From the NCBI GenBank assembly GCA_947036575.1, contig CAMQSH010000033.1, forward strand, positions 1 to 14,412: a stretch of DNA of 14,412 nt. The letters run 5' to 3'. Below are positions 13,994 through 14,412 of this stretch, piece by piece. The notes under the pieces are model-generated. The model did no database searches and had not been told where the DNA came from. It saw only the letters and a program-made list of their open reading frames with translations. Numbering within the stretch: the stretch's first letter is position 1; every line of letters begins with the position of its first letter. The position numbers and the translations under genes are program-made. Source of the stretch: an uncultured Brevinema sp. GTDB taxonomy: Bacteria > Spirochaetota > Brevinematia > Brevinematales > Brevinemataceae.

Positions 13994-14412
13994 TTATTCA
14001 TTAGTGTGGGCTGTTTTTAATAGCATATCTAACACTTTTTCAGCATGTAACCCTAATTTGTATACAGATTCCTCATATCCTGGGACATGGTACAAAAGAG
14101 CTAGTAATTCTAACACTCTACGACAAATTTGTGTCGCTCCACCCAAAGTTTTCATTTGATAAACATAGTAATCAAAAACCCAAAAATAAACGTTTAATAA
14201 TTTAGGGATTAAAATCTCTATATTTTCATTTTCTCTTACTTCTGCCTCTAAAGAAGAAATAAGATCTTGTAATTTTTTATATTCTTCATAACGAAGATTT
14301 CGTCTAACTGTTAACCCACCATAGAGATATCCATAAATAGGTATCCAATATTTAACCTCATTCTCTGGAAAATGATCGGCTCTAACACCTTGAGCAAGTT
14401 TTTGAATATCAT
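13994..14412 (-). CDS. Unidentified helical protein, 3' part only
   Basis: A minus-strand frame enters from the right edge and ends at TAA (13994-13996), giving 138 visible C-terminal residues and no start. The visible part is soluble and mostly helical. It begins D-I-Q-K-L-A-Q-G-V-R-A-D-H-F-P, has an aromatic stretch (V-Y-F-W-V-F-D-Y-Y-V-Y, about 77-87) and ends A-E-K-V-L-D-M-L-L-K-T-A-H. I do not recognise a family. Coding is supported by the long open frame with biased codons in A/T-rich sequence and by its tight 27-bp spacing to the greA fusion gene, which suggests one transcript. From memory, hypothetical genes also neighbour the GreA fusion genes of Borrelia and Treponema; whether this is the same family needs a sequence comparison. 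Confidence 0.7.
   Translation of the reverse strand, partial: DIQKLAQGVRADHFPENEVKYWIPIYGYLYGGLTVRRNLRYEEYKKLQDLISSLEAEVRENENIEILIPKLLNVYFWVFDYYVYQMKTLGGATQICRRVLELLALLYHVPGYEESVYKLGLHAEKVLDMLLKTAHTNE

Noticed and set aside
13947..14159. Plus-strand open frame across the junction of greA and its upstream neighbour
   Set aside because: It runs antisense to two better-supported frames and has no family resemblance or ribosome binding site.
1..14412. CRISPR arrays, transposases, phage genes or integration sites
   Set aside because: No spaced direct repeats, recombinase or phage-like frames, or tRNA-associated duplications were seen; gene order and codon use look uniform.

Overview
This window looks like chromosomal housekeeping DNA from an AT-rich bacterium, most probably a spirochaete. 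The strongest pointer is the 901-residue protein at the right end. It carries a complete GreA transcript-cleavage factor at its C-terminus behind a very long helical N-terminal part, an arrangement I know from Borrelia and Treponema. The low GC content, the standard genetic code, the strong A/T bias at third codon positions and the DUF2723 and DUF4340 proteins fit that reading. I cannot resolve the genus. No transposase, phage gene, CRISPR array, tRNA or rRNA was seen.

Left part (1-3520). The 3' end of an unidentified plus-strand gene (1-53) is closed by a strong hairpin (74-107). A near-consensus promoter (136-164) then drives a short-form ribosome hibernation factor (208-501). A shared hairpin (523-558) separates it from the convergent HPr gene ptsH (574-849, minus). 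A short AT-rich divergent region with three tandem 14-bp units (881-923) separates ptsH from a CvpA-like membrane protein gene (971-1432, plus). The stretch 1433-1911 has no gene. It holds a nested inverted repeat (1439-1597) that folds like a structured RNA, a second AT hairpin (1703-1732) and a good promoter (1856-1884). That promoter serves a two-gene unit: a membrane-anchored DUF4340 protein (1912-2871) and a small protein with a CBS-like and a PAS-like half (2874-3467). The unit ends in a hairpin (3486-3518) shared with the operon arriving from the other strand.

Middle part (3539-11199, all minus strand, read right to left). A promoter at 11171-11199 starts a unit of a DUF2723 membrane glycosyltransferase-like protein, a small three-helix membrane protein translationally coupled to it (TAATG), methionyl-tRNA synthetase metG and acetate kinase ackA. 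A 21-bp hairpin (5699-5753) follows ackA. Then come the 23S rRNA methyltransferase gene rlmB and the intramembrane site-2 protease gene rseP, ending at the shared hairpin.

Right part (11223-14412, minus strand). A truncated gene of unknown function (13994-14412) lies 27 bp upstream of the GreA fusion gene (11261-13966), whose own terminator is at 11223-11251. Its N-terminal part contains a small beta-rich segment (about residues 318-362) with a W-G-x-G-x-V core resembling RNA-polymerase-binding SH3/CarD-like modules.

Together the genes cover translation and ribosome upkeep (hibernation factor, MetRS, RlmB), transcription elongation (GreA fusion), carbon and phosphate signalling (HPr, AckA) and envelope functions (RseP, DUF2723, CvpA-like, DUF4340). 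The least explained items are the structured element at 1439-1597, the DUF4340/PAS gene pair, and the N-terminal 740 residues of the GreA fusion.
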